Shown here: positions 28,960-37,508 of the stretch, in pieces
How the letters are laid out: the number at the start of each line of letters is the position of its first letter
Numbering within the stretch: the first letter of the stretch is position 1
Assembly: GCF_900604315.1 (NCBI RefSeq)
Contig: NZ_LR026978.1
Span: 679,518 to 743,517, forward strand
From: [Erwinia] mediterraneensis
Lineage (GTDB): Bacteria > Pseudomonadota > Gammaproteobacteria > Enterobacterales > Enterobacteriaceae
DNA: 64,000 bases
Direction of reading: 5' to 3'
The notes under the pieces: model-generated
The model's input: the letters and a program-made list of their open reading frames with translations, nothing else
The model's database searches: none
Told to the model about the DNA's origin: nothing
Position numbers and translations under genes: made by a program

Positions 28960-29300
28960 CTTTTCTGTGGATAGCTTTGTGAAGAACGCGGGAATTTTAT
29001 GAATAAGCAATCAGGATAAATCTGATACCCACTGGGCGATATGCTAAATTTATCATTAATAAACAAAAAGATAATTTATTGATCCTGTAAGGATCGCGTT
29101 ACAGGCATGGCGCTGTGAGCACCGGGATCCGGCGACTGGCTAAAGATCGAACATCGCCGTTTTTATCCACAGAATATGCGGTAAGGTTATGCACAACACG
29201 CAAAACCCGCCGCAAAATTTGCAAAGTCAAGGCTGTAAATCAACACAGTAGTGGCCTTTCCGTCGGGTTATCCCGACTTTCTGTGGATAACCTGGTTTAA
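28960..29300. promoter_or_regulatory. DARS2-like DnaA-reactivating region (rppH-mutH interval)
   Basis: The 683-bp rppH-mutH interval holds no gene but contains two perfect 9-mer DnaA boxes (TTATCCACA at 29163-29171 plus; 29282-29290 minus), a TTATGCACA box (29187-29195 plus) and a one-mismatch box (28966-28974 minus). An AT-rich stretch at 29041-29084 includes a near-consensus IHF site (29072-29084, minus). E. coli DARS2, which regenerates ATP-DnaA with help from IHF and Fis, lies in this same mutH-rppH interval. The box cluster and synteny are seen; the function is inferred. The flanks 28798-28959 and 29301-29480 show nothing else I can name. Confidence 0.75.
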
Positions 29301-29480
29301 GATCCTGTTCATTGTCGCTAACAAACAGGGATAACCTGACGCCTGGCGCATTCGCATCATGCCGGTACGGATAAAAAGCCATGATTTATCATGTTATTAT
29401 TCTGGCAATCGTCAGCTGCCGGTTGTGAGCAATTATCCCGGTTTACAATAGCTCAAATTTTAAGCAATTCAGGACAGTGT

Positions 29481-30167
29481 ATGTGTGAAAATATGAGCCT
29501 TCCTGCGCCACCTGAAGATGAAGCCACTCTGCTGCAACGCGCCCGGGGACTGGCTGGCTTTACTCTGGAAGCGCTGGCGCAGCAGATTGGCCTTGGCATG
29601 CCCGCCAGTCTGAAACGGGATAAAGGCTGGGTCGGTATGCTGCTGGAACTGCATCTGGGTGCCAGCGCGGGCAGCAAAGCGGAGCAGGATTTCGCCCATC
29701 TGGGCATTGAGCTAAAAACCATCCCGATAGACAGCGCCGGTCGCCCGCTGGAAACCACCTTTGTTTGTGTGGCGCCGCTGACCGGCAACAGCGGTGTAAC
29801 CTGGGAAACCAGCCATGTGCGTCATAAGCTGGCCCGGGTGCTCTGGATCCCGGTAGAAGGCGAGCGCACCATCCCGCTGGCGGCACGGCGTGTCGGCGCG
29901 CCGCTGCTGTGGAGTCCCAGCGCAGAAGAAGAGCAGATGTTGCGCCAGGACTGGGAAGAGCTGATGGATATGATTGTGCTGGGCCAGGTTGAGCGGATCA
30001 GCGCCCGTCACGGCGCTTATCTGCAAATTCGCCCGAAAGCAGCGAACAGTAAGGCGCTGACCAGAGGGATCGGCGCCGATGGTCGACCGGTAATGACCTT
30101 GCCGCGCGGCTTTTATCTGAAGAAGAGCTTTACCGGTCCGCTGCTGGCACGTCATTTTTTACTGTAA
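29481..30167 (+). CDS. mutH: MutH, mismatch-repair endonuclease
   Basis: This 228-residue enzyme nicks the unmethylated strand at hemimethylated GATC sites in methyl-directed mismatch repair, activated by MutS-MutL. The catalytic residues D70, E77 and K79 ([10 protein letters not shown]) have the E. coli numbers when the ATG at 29481 is used. That start has an AGGA ribosome-binding site; the ATG four codons later has none. The segment [12 protein letters not shown] is the conserved DNA-contact part. It is followed 59 bp later by ygdQ. Its presence fits a dam-methylating enterobacterium. Confidence 0.95.
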   Translation: MCENMSLPAPPEDEATLLQRARGLAGFTLEALAQQIGLGMPASLKRDKGWVGMLLELHLGASAGSKAEQDFAHLGIELKTIPIDSAGRPLETTFVCVAPLTGNSGVTWETSHVRHKLARVLWIPVEGERTIPLAARRVGAPLLWSPSAEEEQMLRQDWEELMDMIVLGQVERISARHGAYLQIRPKAANSKALTRGIGADGRPVMTLPRGFYLKKSFTGPLLARHFLL

Positions 30168-30226
30168 GAAAAGCGGATGGCGGGCCTATAATCCTTGTTT
30201 AATTTTCGTTTAGGATTGAAGTAAGT

Positions 30227-30937
30227 ATGTTCGACTGGATTGCTGATCCCAATGCCTGGTTAGCGCTGGGCACGTTAACCCTTCTGGAAATCGTTCTGGG
30301 CATCGATAATATTATTTTCCTCTCCCTGGTTGTCGCCAAACTGCCGCAAAAACAGCAGGCCAGCGCCCGCCGTATCGGCCTGATAGGGGCGATGATGATG
30401 CGCCTGCTGCTACTGGCCTCTATCGCCTGGGTCGTGCGTCTGACGCATCCGCTGTTTTCCGTGATGGATCATCCTTTCTCGCTGCGCGATCTGATTCTGC
30501 TCGGCGGCGGGCTCTTCCTGCTCTGGAAGTCGAGCATGGAGATCCATGAAACCATTGAAGGCGGAGCGGAAGAGCATCAGTCCAATGTGCACTCTTTTCT
30601 CGGTGCCATCGTGCAGATCATGATGCTGGATATTATTTTCAGCCTGGATTCAGTGATCACGGCGGTTGGCCTCTCCGATCATCTGTTTATTATGATGGCG
30701 GCGGTAATCATTTCTGTACTGATTATGATGTTCGCAGCGCGCACTATCGGCGAGTTTGTTGACCGTCACCCTTCAGTGAAGATGCTGGCACTCGCCTTTC
30801 TGATTCTGGTGGGCTTTACCCTGATCCTGGAAAGCTTCAATGTGCATGTGCCGAAAGGTTACATCTACTTTGCAATGTTCTTCTCTATCGCGGTGGAAAG
30901 CCTGAACCTGATGCGCAGCAAGAAAAGCCAGGCCTGA
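30227..30937 (+). CDS. ygdQ: YgdQ, TerC-family (UPF0053) inner membrane protein
   Basis: This 236-residue polytopic protein has about seven membrane helices. The TerC-family signature is visible as EIVLGIDNIIFLS near residues 21-33 and DIIFSLDSVITAVG near 135-148, two acidic in-membrane repeats thought to bind metal ions. Related TerC proteins are linked to manganese export or metal homeostasis; YgdQ itself is uncharacterised. It lies between mutH and ygdR as in E. coli. A weak hairpin follows the gene near 30947-30972. Confidence 0.93.
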   Translation: MFDWIADPNAWLALGTLTLLEIVLGIDNIIFLSLVVAKLPQKQQASARRIGLIGAMMMRLLLLASIAWVVRLTHPLFSVMDHPFSLRDLILLGGGLFLLWKSSMEIHETIEGGAEEHQSNVHSFLGAIVQIMMLDIIFSLDSVITAVGLSDHLFIMMAAVIISVLIMMFAARTIGEFVDRHPSVKMLALAFLILVGFTLILESFNVHVPKGYIYFAMFFSIAVESLNLMRSKKSQA

Positions 30938-31057
30938 TAAAGTCAAGGGCGGGCCGTGCTCGCCCCTGATTTTCAGAATCCTGCGATTAATCTTAACGGT
31001 AAAACGCACTATTACTACTCTTTTGAGGTGATAAGCGTAACTGGGGAGAGAAGCGGG

Positions 31058-31273
31058 ATGAAAGGGTTGGCTGGCGTAGTGTTACTGGCAGCAGGTTTAG
31101 TGTTGAGTGGATGCAGCAGTAATTATGTGATGGCGACAAAGGATGGTCGTATGATCATGACGCAAGGCAAACCTACCATTGATGAAGAGACAGGCCTGGT
31201 AAAATATACCGATCAGGCCGGCCATGAAATGCAGATTAATGGTGATGAAGTCTCTACCATGATTGAGCGCTAA
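31058..31273 (+). CDS. ygdR: YgdR, small YgdI/YgdR-family lipoprotein
   Basis: This 71-residue lipoprotein has a lipobox LSGC (C19) and mature start [12 protein letters not shown], followed by the DUF903 fold. I start at the ATG at 31058, which has a GGAGAG ribosome-binding site and gives a proper signal peptide; the frame is open for 34 more codons upstream but these are not lipoprotein-like. It is a paralog of ygdI at 3018-3242, sharing the YVM and GKPT(V/I)D(D/E)ETG segments. The function is unknown. Confidence 0.9.
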   Translation: MKGLAGVVLLAAGLVLSGCSSNYVMATKDGRMIMTQGKPTIDEETGLVKYTDQAGHEMQINGDEVSTMIER

Positions 31274-31411
31274 GCATCTTTTTTATCGCCTGCCCTGTTT
31301 TCCGTTCCGGGAGGCGATTTCCCGAACTTTCCCCCCTTTATTCTCCGCTATGGCACGCGCTATAGTCCCATAAGACATAACATTCCATTCCATAAAAAAA
31401 GGAAGCCGGCA

Positions 31412-32452
31412 ATGCATTATCACCGTATCCCTCATAGCACGCTGGAAGTGAGTCAGCTGGGACTGGGAACCATGACGTTTGGTGAGCAGAACAGCGAAGC
31501 CGACGCTCATGCCCAACTGGATTTGGCGGTCAGTCGCGGTATCAATCTGATCGATACTGCGGAAATGTACCCGGTACCGCCGCGTCCGGAAACCCAGGGT
31601 TTAACCGAAAGTTATATCGGCAGCTGGCTGAAGAAGCGCGGCAGCCGTGACAAAATCGTGCTGGCAAGTAAAGTCTCTGGCCCGTCGCGCGGCAGCGATG
31701 CCTCCATTCGCCCGCAGCAGGCGCTGGATCGCAAGAATATTCGCGAAGCACTGGATGCCAGCCTGAAACGCCTTAATACCGATTATCTCGACCTCTACCA
31801 GCTGCACTGGCCGCAGCGTCAGACCAACTATTTCGGCAAGCTGGGCTATCAGTACAGCGAAACCACCGCCACGGTCACGCTGCTGGAGACCCTGGAAGCG
31901 CTGACTGAACAGGTGCGTGCCGGTAAAATCCGCTATATCGGCGTCTCCAATGAGACTGCCTGGGGAGTGATGCGTTATCTGCAACTGGCGGAAAAACATG
32001 AGTTGCCGCGCATTGTGACGATTCAGAACCCTTACAGCCTGCTGAATCGCAGCTTTGAAGTGGGGCTGGCGGAGATCAGCCAGCATGAGGGCGTTGAGCT
32101 GCTCGCCTACTCCAGCCTGGCTTTTGGCACCCTGAGCGGTAAGTATCTGAACGGTGCGCAGCCTGCCGGGGCGCGTAATACCTTGTTCAGTCGCTTTACG
32201 CGCTACAGCGGCGCGCAGGCAGAAAAAGCGATCGCCGCCTATGTGGCGCTGGCGCAAAAATACCAGCTGGATCCTGCGCAGATGGCGCTGGCCTACGTGC
32301 GTCAGCAACCCTTTGTCGCCAGTACGCTGCTGGGTGCGACCACCCTTGAGCAATTAAAAATGAATATCGACAGTTTTGACCTGACGCTGAATGCCGATAT
32401 TCTGGAAGAGCTGGAAGCGATTCACCGCCAGTATACCTACCCGGCGCCTTAG
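31412..32452 (+). CDS. tas: Tas, aldo/keto reductase family protein
   Basis: This 346-residue NADP(H)-dependent aldo/keto reductase-like protein has the same length as E. coli Tas. The AKR catalytic tetrad regions are visible: D near the INLIDTAEMY segment with Tyr, Lys in VLASKVSG, and His in LYQLHWPQR. The E. coli gene was found as a suppressor of tyrosine auxotrophy in starving cells; the natural substrate is not known. It is the last conserved gene before the accessory block begins. Confidence 0.93.
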   Translation: MHYHRIPHSTLEVSQLGLGTMTFGEQNSEADAHAQLDLAVSRGINLIDTAEMYPVPPRPETQGLTESYIGSWLKKRGSRDKIVLASKVSGPSRGSDASIRPQQALDRKNIREALDASLKRLNTDYLDLYQLHWPQRQTNYFGKLGYQYSETTATVTLLETLEALTEQVRAGKIRYIGVSNETAWGVMRYLQLAEKHELPRIVTIQNPYSLLNRSFEVGLAEISQHEGVELLAYSSLAFGTLSGKYLNGAQPAGARNTLFSRFTRYSGAQAEKAIAAYVALAQKYQLDPAQMALAYVRQQPFVASTLLGATTLEQLKMNIDSFDLTLNADILEELEAIHRQYTYPAP

Positions 32453-32475
32453 AACCTCTGGTTTTATCCCGCGAA

Positions 32476-32594
32476 AGCGTGCTGTTTTCCGCACGGGAAC
32501 AGCACGCTATAACGACAGAGTAGCGACCTCCCGTTAAGGTCTGATGGTTATCTGTCAGACTGCTATCTGGCCCCTTACCAATAAACGGGGCCAG
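32476..32594. terminator. Two hairpins between tas and the convergent effector gene
   Basis: Two perfect inverted repeats fill most of the 147-bp gap. The first has 11-bp arms AGCGTGCTGTT / AACAGCACGCT (32476-32486 and 32498-32508). The second has 8-bp arms CTGGCCCC / GGGGCCAG (32567-32574 and 32587-32594), 6 bases beyond the effector stop codon. Neither is followed by a proper T tract, so both are terminator-like only. They lie between two convergent transcripts. Confidence 0.5.
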
Positions 32595-32599
32595 TTAAT

Positions 32600-35500
32600 T
32601 TACTTAAGACTACTGCCAGATGGCCCGGGCTCGTCAGGCTTTTCCGCTTTTCTGTCGAAATAGACTAACCTGCCGGTATGTATATTTTTCGCTTCGGTGA
32701 TCTTGTTCAGTTCTTCAGGATCAACCACCTGTCTCAGAGTGGCACTTGCTCTGGGAGTAAATATTGAATACTTCCAGTCAGTGTACCTGTCCCAGGGATA
32801 AGAGGTAGCTAAAGCTTCAACTTTAAAAATTTGTCCTGGTCCAATAGTATGTTCAAACTCCTTTCCGCTTTTTGAAACAGCCAGAGGAAGCAAAGGTACC
32901 GCCTTCTCAAGACCAACAAAAAAGTAGGTCACAATGCGTTTTCTTTTTCCTAAAAACGCCTCGCTTATGCCTGATGCATCCGCAGCAATTGCTTTCGCAT
33001 AATCCATGCCTGAGGAGACGCTCATAATTCGCTCAGCATTTGTCACATAATCACCCAAAACTATCGCGCCATCCCCCCAGGGATCTCTCATACCGGCAAA
33101 ATATTCACTGACTCTTACAAAATCGCCTTTCACGGTGGGCAGCAGGTTCTTTTCATACACTTCACTTAATGCATCATAGACATTTTGTTCTGCTGGCGTG
33201 AGTTTCTCTCCTGTGGATTTCTTGTCATTCACTTCGTAATTATGCCCGTCTGTAATTACGCGCTCACCATTACTGTAAAACCCACTTGAAGATTCAATAG
33301 CCGTCCAGGTTCTTAACCCATCTCTTTGTTTCTTAGTAAGTGCTGCAACTGCGCGCTCATATTCTGTTGCATCAAGCTCCTCTTGTCTCAGCTCCATACC
33401 TGTGACTTGCGGATATACTTTCAGTTCGTTATTTTCATGTTTCACAAGGAGTATGTTTGCGGCCTCTGGATATAACAGACAAATATTTTGCTCTTCACCT
33501 ACATTAAATACTTTTACAGGGATGCCATTGATAAAATAGTCCTGCTCTTTCCATGAGGTAGCTTCCGCTACGATAGATTTTCCGGCTGTTTTGGGTGCTG
33601 CCAGCTCTTTCGTAGCGGATTGACCTGAAGTGCCGGGTATGGCCAGATTTTCTGCAACAGTTTTGCCTGATGTCCCGGGTCGGGCCACAATGTCTGCAAC
33701 AGTTTTGCCTGATGTCCCGGGTATTGCCAGATTTTCTGCAACAGCTTTGCCCGATGTCCCGGGTATTGCCAGATTTTCTGCAACAGCTTTGCCCGATGTC
33801 CCGGGTCGGGCCACAATGTCTGCAACAGTTTTGCCTGATGTCCCGGGTATTGCCAGATTTTCTACAACAGCGCTACCGGAGGTTCCGGGCTCATCGGGGG
33901 ATAACCGACTTTTCTTCGCGCTTTCTGACTCATCTACGGCTGGTGGCCTCTTTAATCCCGGATTTTCTGCCGCTGCTTTCGGCGCCCCTCTTCCACCCAG
34001 CCCTTGTTGGGCTTGCCTGTACAAACGACCGCCCAGATTAACCGGGGCAGAAACAAGCATTCCGCCAGCTTCCAGATAGTATCTTTTGCCCGCCAGTTCC
34101 CCGGTTTCTGGATGAACTCTTACCCACAGCTCGCGTCCGCTTTCATCCCTACCGACCTGAGCAATCTGTACCTCTTTATTGAGTAACGGATCAAACGCCT
34201 CTTTTTTTATCATCGAGCCATTTGCTATTTCACGCACCGGCTGCACGGCTGCCGGTACTCCTCTTTTCTCCAGCGCTTCAGCCAGACGCAGTAATGCCGG
34301 TCCCTTATTCTCCAGTCTGGTAAGGATGTTTTGCAGCGCCTGAATTCCCTTTACACCGCCACTAGCCAGAATCTCAACGCCGGGATCGATACTCCGTGCC
34401 AGGCTTACCCCCATTTCCCTGATAACAGCTGGCGAGATTTCTTCAGCTATACGGGGGAATTGTTTGATAAATTGTTTTCCTCCTTCCTTCATCATCTGGT
34501 TTAAGGTTGCCTGCGCGACGGCACGCCGTAATGCAACCTCTGCCGCAGAGCCGAGTTTCAGCGAGAAATTAATACCCACCTTACTTGCCTGCCCAAAAAA
34601 AGGAATGATATTGGCAATATCTAACATGCAGGCCCCAAAGGCTTGCTCGTCGCCCCTACGGCTTCTTTCTATGCAGTCATAGAAGGGCACCAGGCTGAGG
34701 AAAAACTCTTTTATCTTTTGCTCTGTCGTTTTTACATAACCTTCAGCCTTAAGCGCATCACGCAAGTGTGTACGATGCAGGCTGGCAAGTTTATCGATCA
34801 ACTGTTCCTGCGTCTCGTCAGTTGCTTTCAGCGGCTGATCATGCGTAATGATCAATTCATAATCACTATCACTGCGAGGTACTTTGCTGTCGGCAAGCAG
34901 AGCGAGCATATCCTCTCTTTCGTCGACGCACCTTACTGAATAGCCGCCTGTTTCGGCATCTTTTTCCAGTGCGTAAATATGCTTTTCATCTCCTCGCTTA
35001 CACTCCAGCAGATCGACCGAATCAGGCAGCGGATATTTAAGTGCTTTGGCATTTTGCATGCCTTGCCTTACGGCTGGCGAAAGGGGAACACCATAGAGCT
35101 TTTTGCTGGCATCAAACCGGACATGCACCCGCCTGATATCCGCACTGGCAATAAAGCGCTGCTCTTCGTCATCGAGCTGACTAAACGCGGCAGGTAAAAG
35201 AATGATATCCGTTTGATAGAAGATCCCGGCCAGCCTTTCATTTTGCTGATCAAAGAGATTGTCGATATCGGGCAGGGTTACTCTTTCTTTTTTAACGATG
35301 TACTCCGTTGCTCCCCGCTGGTTCAGGTAGTTATTCAGCCACTTTCCCGGGACTCTATGCTTCTCCAGTTGCTGAAGCGCCAGTTCTGGCCGGGTTTTCC
35401 ACCGTTCCGCCTCGTAAGAGAAGTGTAAAAAGGGATTGTTTTCCCTTAACCATTGTTCTGCAAATTCAGCATATTGCGGATAACTCTTCGCTGTATTCTG

Positions 35501-37000
35501 CGCCGCTATTTTAACCGGCCGTGCTTTCTCGCTTACCCAGGCTTCATGGATCAAAGCGGGCAAGCGGAAATATTCCATCCATTCGGCAGGCAAAGCTTCC
35601 TGACGAAGCAGAATATCGAGCAGCATCCCGGCTTCAGTAATCTCCTCTGCGCTAAGCCCTTTCAGGTCTGCGCCGGCTTCTCTGAGCAACAGAGTACCCG
35701 CATGTTTAAATCCCCACGGCGGTTGGGTAATATCTTTTTTTGCCAGTTCCGGCTGTCCTTTCAGCAGAAGGGTCGGCAAGGCATTGGCTATCACCTGCTC
35801 CTGTAAAAACTTGCGCGCTACAGGGGTCAACTTTCCCTGTTTTGTACTGCTGTTTATGAGGTTAAACAGGCGGCGCTGAAGATGGGCGTGATGGAACAGG
35901 GAATAATCCCGCTTTTGCATATCTTTAACCTGTTCCAGTACCCACTGTTCCAGAGGCTTACCCAGCACCGCATGCATTAGCCAGTCGTTAATGACCGCCA
36001 TTTTACGCTCAGCAGAAATCGTTTCGTTCTTACCGGAACCATATTCACCCTTCGAGGCTAACAACTGAGCGGCAATCAGCGAAGCGTTATCATCATTCTG
36101 GTTAAGAAAGTTGATTACCTGGCTAGCCAGACTGCGCAGCGGTTTCAGTTGTTGATCCTGATAAAATTTCAGATGCAGTTCGCTGTCGTTATGCAACCGA
36201 TCAGCTTCAGAAACCGCTGCTGTAAGGAGTAATGACTGTAGGCGGCGAGTCTGATCTTCAAAAATCAGCTTCTGAATCGTACTGGCAGAAACCAACGTCG
36301 GCTGAAGTGATATCGGCATAACGGTTATGCCATTCGGTGTCTGGAAAGGAGACATGGTAGGGTTAAGCGGTTGACCGGCTGCGCCTGGCCGTACGTCAGG
36401 CGCAATTTTCAGTTCAGCCGTCCTTGGTCCCAATTCAGCCGAGCCGCTAACAGGAAAATCCTGTATGGCAGAGCCGGGGCTGTGGATATTGGCCGCTTGT
36501 TTTTCCCCGGCGAGCCAGTAGGCCAGCGACCCAAGCAGGCTAAATCCTGCCGCGCCATATGCCACTTTTTTATTACACAGGCGCGCGCTGACAGGCTGCA
36601 ATTTTCCACGGCTGTTTAACTGGTCAGAGAGGGCTTGCGCCACTGTTTGGTTAACATGTCCTGCGTCAAGCAACTCTTTCATTTCTTCTGCGGTATTCTG
36701 CTGTAAGTCTGACGCCTCTACAGCAGCGTATTCTTGCCGCGCCGGGAAAGATTGCTTCGCCTCTTCCTCCTTCGCTACAACAAGCACATCCACAAAATCT
36801 ATTCCTGCGGGCGCTTTCTCAACGGAAAGAGGGGCCTGCCTGTTGAAGAAAATGGCTCTTTTAGCGCTATTAACGACTGTGCACACTTTTGCCAGGAAAC
36901 CGTCTGATTTTTTAGCCAGATTATTCTGGTTATCAACGGTTTCCCAGGTGGGTCTATAAATAGAGTCAGGACTGGAGGAATTTAGCGGTGAGCTATTCAT
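32600..37000 (-). CDS. Giant candidate effector with C-terminal ADP-ribosyltransferase-like domain
   Basis: 1466 residues from the ATG at 37000, which has an AGGG site 8 bases upstream and gives a Ser/Asn-rich start (MNSSPLNSSSPDS) typical of type III signals. The frame is open to a TTG at 37120, which would add 40 unlikely residues. In order: a lone hydrophobic segment (about 146-164), a long helical region, a SLVPFYDC block (769 onward) of the kind seen in large DUF6543-type proteins, QGLGGRG at 999-1005, eight 14-residue PGTSG repeats (1038-1149), and a C-terminal region with R1296, S1327-V-S1329 and E1381-F-E1383 followed by GPGQIFKV. That pattern and spacing fit R-S-E ADP-ribosyltransferases with an arginine-type E-x-E. 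Host-directed toxicity and type III delivery are inferred; no secretion genes lie nearby. Confidence 0.75.
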   Translation of the reverse strand: MNSSPLNSSSPDSIYRPTWETVDNQNNLAKKSDGFLAKVCTVVNSAKRAIFFNRQAPLSVEKAPAGIDFVDVLVVAKEEEAKQSFPARQEYAAVEASDLQQNTAEEMKELLDAGHVNQTVAQALSDQLNSRGKLQPVSARLCNKKVAYGAAGFSLLGSLAYWLAGEKQAANIHSPGSAIQDFPVSGSAELGPRTAELKIAPDVRPGAAGQPLNPTMSPFQTPNGITVMPISLQPTLVSASTIQKLIFEDQTRRLQSLLLTAAVSEADRLHNDSELHLKFYQDQQLKPLRSLASQVINFLNQNDDNASLIAAQLLASKGEYGSGKNETISAERKMAVINDWLMHAVLGKPLEQWVLEQVKDMQKRDYSLFHHAHLQRRLFNLINSSTKQGKLTPVARKFLQEQVIANALPTLLLKGQPELAKKDITQPPWGFKHAGTLLLREAGADLKGLSAEEITEAGMLLDILLRQEALPAEWMEYFRLPALIHEAWVSEKARPVKIAAQNTAKSYPQYAEFAEQWLRENNPFLHFSYEAERWKTRPELALQQLEKHRVPGKWLNNYLNQRGATEYIVKKERVTLPDIDNLFDQQNERLAGIFYQTDIILLPAAFSQLDDEEQRFIASADIRRVHVRFDASKKLYGVPLSPAVRQGMQNAKALKYPLPDSVDLLECKRGDEKHIYALEKDAETGGYSVRCVDEREDMLALLADSKVPRSDSDYELIITHDQPLKATDETQEQLIDKLASLHRTHLRDALKAEGYVKTTEQKIKEFFLSLVPFYDCIERSRRGDEQAFGACMLDIANIIPFFGQASKVGINFSLKLGSAAEVALRRAVAQATLNQMMKEGGKQFIKQFPRIAEEISPAVIREMGVSLARSIDPGVEILASGGVKGIQALQNILTRLENKGPALLRLAEALEKRGVPAAVQPVREIANGSMIKKEAFDPLLNKEVQIAQVGRDESGRELWVRVHPETGELAGKRYYLEAGGMLVSAPVNLGGRLYRQAQQGLGGRGAPKAAAENPGLKRPPAVDESESAKKSRLSPDEPGTSGSAVVENLAIPGTSGKTVADIVARPGTSGKAVAENLAIPGTSGKAVAENLAIPGTSGKTVADIVARPGTSGKTVAENLAIPGTSGQSATKELAAPKTAGKSIVAEATSWKEQDYFINGIPVKVFNVGEEQNICLLYPEAANILLVKHENNELKVYPQVTGMELRQEELDATEYERAVAALTKKQRDGLRTWTAIESSSGFYSNGERVITDGHNYEVNDKKSTGEKLTPAEQNVYDALSEVYEKNLLPTVKGDFVRVSEYFAGMRDPWGDGAIVLGDYVTNAERIMSVSSGMDYAKAIAADASGISEAFLGKRKRIVTYFFVGLEKAVPLLPLAVSKSGKEFEHTIGPGQIFKVEALATSYPWDRYTDWKYSIFTPRASATLRQVVDPEELNKITEAKNIHTGRLVYFDRKAEKPDEPGPSGSSLK
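33554..33889 (-). repeat. Eight tandem 42-bp repeats (14-residue PGTSG units)
   Basis: Within the effector gene at 32600-37000, residues 1038-1149 consist of eight head-to-tail 14-residue units. Seven carry PGTSG and the last is degenerate (PKTAG). Two alternating forms are seen, ending ADIVAR or AENLAI. The DNA units are almost identical, which marks recent expansion by slippage or recombination. The array forms a proline/glycine-rich linker between the helical region and the ADP-ribosyltransferase-like domain, and copy number probably varies between strains. Confidence 0.93.
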
Positions 37001-37372
37001 AACAAGTTCCCTGTTGCTTCTACACGAAAAAAATGCAGCCCAGGCTGGGCACATCATATTGAAAAGCAATAAATAACACCCTGAGAAACCAGAAAATATC
37101 AGGCAACGCTTAATTTGCAAGGTTTAATAGTTAGTGAAGAAATAATAAAAGAAAACTTTGCAGACAATAATATAAAACAAGCCATTTCTGGTTGTGAAAA
37201 ATCTTCGGTTATGAATTGAAAATGCCATAACCGGATGAAAATGGGTCTGTCAGAGCAAGTAAAAAAGCCACCTCATAGAAGGACTTTTTAAATACCACTT
37301 AAGGGTGGATAAAATGGCCTGAAAAGAACATCCTTCTGATTTATAAACTTTAAATTCAAAAACAATTAAAGC

Positions 37373-37436
37373 AAAGCCAAAGCCTTTTGATGTCCACGTT
37401 CACAGAACATGGTTTTCAGTTAGCAATAAAAAGGCG
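37373..37436 (-). repeat. Intergenic element, copy beyond lplT
   Basis: About 64 bp that align, by eye at roughly three quarters identity, with 57236-57298 beyond lysS. Shared blocks are GCCAAA, TTGATG-CCACG, CAG-AC-TGGTTTT, AGTT and AATAAAAA-GGC. The CCACG/CATGG arms form an imperfect hairpin. The element directly abuts the lplT terminator stem, as the other copy abuts the lysS terminator. It could be a relic end of an IS200/IS605-type or other palindrome-bearing mobile element; I cannot name it. Confidence 0.6.
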
Positions 37437-37454
37437 CCGTTGTGTTAGCGCCTT
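37425..37454 (-). terminator. Terminator downstream of lplT
   Basis: On the minus strand, a stem AAGGCGC / GCGCCTT (37431-37454) with a 10-base loop is followed by TTTTTATTGC. It closes the aas-lplT operon. Confidence 0.85.
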
Positions 37455-37508
37455 AAGTCGAACAAGGAGGGGAAAAGATGTTCGTTTATTTAAGCTCAGA
37501 GCAAAAGC

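Larger units (their letters stand above)
37001..37508. other. AT-rich interval between effector gene and lplT
   Basis: This 508-bp interval has no convincing gene. It holds a perfect 8-bp dyad CGGTTATG / CATAACCG (37206-37213 and 37226-37233), about 200 bp upstream of the effector start. It also holds a CCACC / GGTGG pair near 37269-37308, a copy of the intergenic element also found beyond lysS (37373-37436), and the lplT terminator. The low GC content suggests H-NS-type silencing of the effector gene; this is an inference. Confidence 0.6.

Noticed and set aside
28735..29480. A ygdT-like small gene between rppH and mutH
   Set aside because: Short frames exist, but none has a ribosome-binding site or a recognisable sequence; the DnaA-box explanation is better.
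33568..34079. Antisense open frames over the PGTSG repeats
   Set aside because: They exist only because the 42-bp period has no stop in those frames; no start site or family match.
37001..37120. TTG start adding 40 residues to the ADP-ribosyltransferase-like effector
   Set aside because: No ribosome-binding site and an unrelated hydrophobic sequence, whereas the ATG at 37000 has AGGG at the right distance and a typical Ser/Asn-rich start.
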